DNA of 5,881 bases, from assembly GCA_015233755.1 (NCBI GenBank), contig JADFXA010000145.1, positions 1-5,881 of the forward strand, written 5' to 3'. Positions 5,561 through 5,881 of the stretch are shown in pieces. The notes beneath the pieces are model-generated. The model searched no databases. It worked only from the letters and a program-made list of their open reading frames with translations, and had not been told where the DNA came from. The DNA is from Desulfamplus sp. GTDB taxonomy: Bacteria; Desulfobacterota; Desulfobacteria; Desulfobacterales; Desulfobacteraceae. The position numbers and the translations under genes are program-made. Every line of letters starts with the position of its first letter. Positions within the stretch are counted from its first letter, which is position 1.

Positions 5561-5881
5561 ATGATAATTTCAGCTTTAAGAGAGCCGTTTAACGCACTTA
5601 GCCACATTGCAGGAGCAATCGCTTCATTAGTTGGGCTTATATTGATGATAGTTTTTGCATCTTTAAATGCAGACAAATGGCATATTATCTCTTTTTCTAT
5701 TTTTGGTGCAACGCTCTTTATGATGTACACCGCAAGTTCTCTTTACCACTCAATAAAGCTGTCAGAAAAAGGTGTTGCAACTATGAGACGAATTGATCAT
5801 GTTATGATTTTTCTTCTTATTGCGGGAACTTATACACCTTTTTGTCTTGTGCCATTAAGAGGAGCGTGGGGTTGGACTATT
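5561..5881 (+). CDS. Hemolysin III / PAQR-type membrane protein, N-terminal 107 residues (runs off right edge)
   Basis: The frame starts at ATG 5561 (an upstream in-frame ATG at 5528 hits TAA at 5552) with a weak AGGA (5545-5548) 12 bases before it, and stays open to the window end. It opens MIISALREPFNALSHIAG, the family's N-terminal E-x2-N-x3-H motif (Glu8, Asn11, His15). SSLYH (Ser59, His63) and RRIDH (Asp79, His80) follow, then GTYTP (89-93). These are the Ser/His/Asp positions conserved across the hemolysin III/YqfA/PAQR superfamily, whose membrane-embedded metal site is completed by two His residues in the last helix, beyond the window. Hydrophobic segments are at about 14-36, 41-60 and 81-98, consistent with a seven-helix protein of about 210 residues. 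The family name is historical: a hydrolase-like membrane activity is proposed and the bacterial substrate is unsettled. It is separated from tpx by 246 bases containing palindromes, so it is probably a separate transcription unit. Confidence 0.9.
   Translation, partial: MIISALREPFNALSHIAGAIASLVGLILMIVFASLNADKWHIISFSIFGATLFMMYTASSLYHSIKLSEKGVATMRRIDHVMIFLLIAGTYTPFCLVPLRGAWGWTI

Noticed and set aside
5509..5730. Minus-strand open frame over the hemolysin III start
   Set aside because: The plus strand carries clear hemolysin III/PAQR motifs over the same bases; this frame has none.

Overview
The window is AT-rich (by eye, not counted) and bacterial. It has Shine-Dalgarno-led genes, TAA/TGA stops and Gram-negative style protein families. 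A periplasmic-domain hybrid histidine kinase with an ABC_sub_bind sensor, a small Cys-containing protein and interspersed palindromic repeats suggest an AT-rich sulfate-reducer-like deltaproteobacterium (Desulfobacterota). This is inference from gene content; no rRNA or marker gene is present to settle it.

Layout. Positions 1-4605 form one minus-strand gene train, read right to left. It comprises a TSUP/TauE-SafE membrane transporter (4605-3811), a 1089-residue hybrid sensor histidine kinase (3792-523), a short four-cysteine protein of unknown function (479 or 494 to 180), and the start of an unrecognised gene at 150 that runs off the left edge and whose frame breaks after about 11 codons. 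Gaps are only about 18 to 45 bases, so a single operon is likely. Positions 4606-4807 are a divergent intergenic region with a candidate promoter in each direction and a 9-bp inverted repeat. On the plus strand are thiol peroxidase tpx (4808-5314), a 246-base intergenic region rich in palindromes, and the first 107 codons of a hemolysin III/PAQR-type membrane protein (5561 to the right edge).

How the genes may work together. The transporter and kinase are probably co-expressed. The kinase has a periplasmic solute-binding-like sensor, an apparently extracytoplasmic PAS domain, a cytoplasmic PAS, a kinase core and its own receiver domain. It would sense an external ligand, perhaps linked to what the TSUP protein moves (sulfite, sulfonate or another small anion). 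No DNA-binding response regulator lies in the window, so the output partner is elsewhere. Tpx is a stand-alone peroxide defence enzyme transcribed away from the operon. The hemolysin III gene looks independent of tpx, being separated from it by the palindromic repeats.

Most of the window is well-understood gene content. The items that deserve a second look are the frame break at a canonical slippery heptamer near 119-125, the 48-bp composite palindrome at 5404-5451 with a second palindrome beside it, the unusual topology of the kinase, and the unrecognised four-cysteine protein. I see no convincing evidence of a wholly new system.
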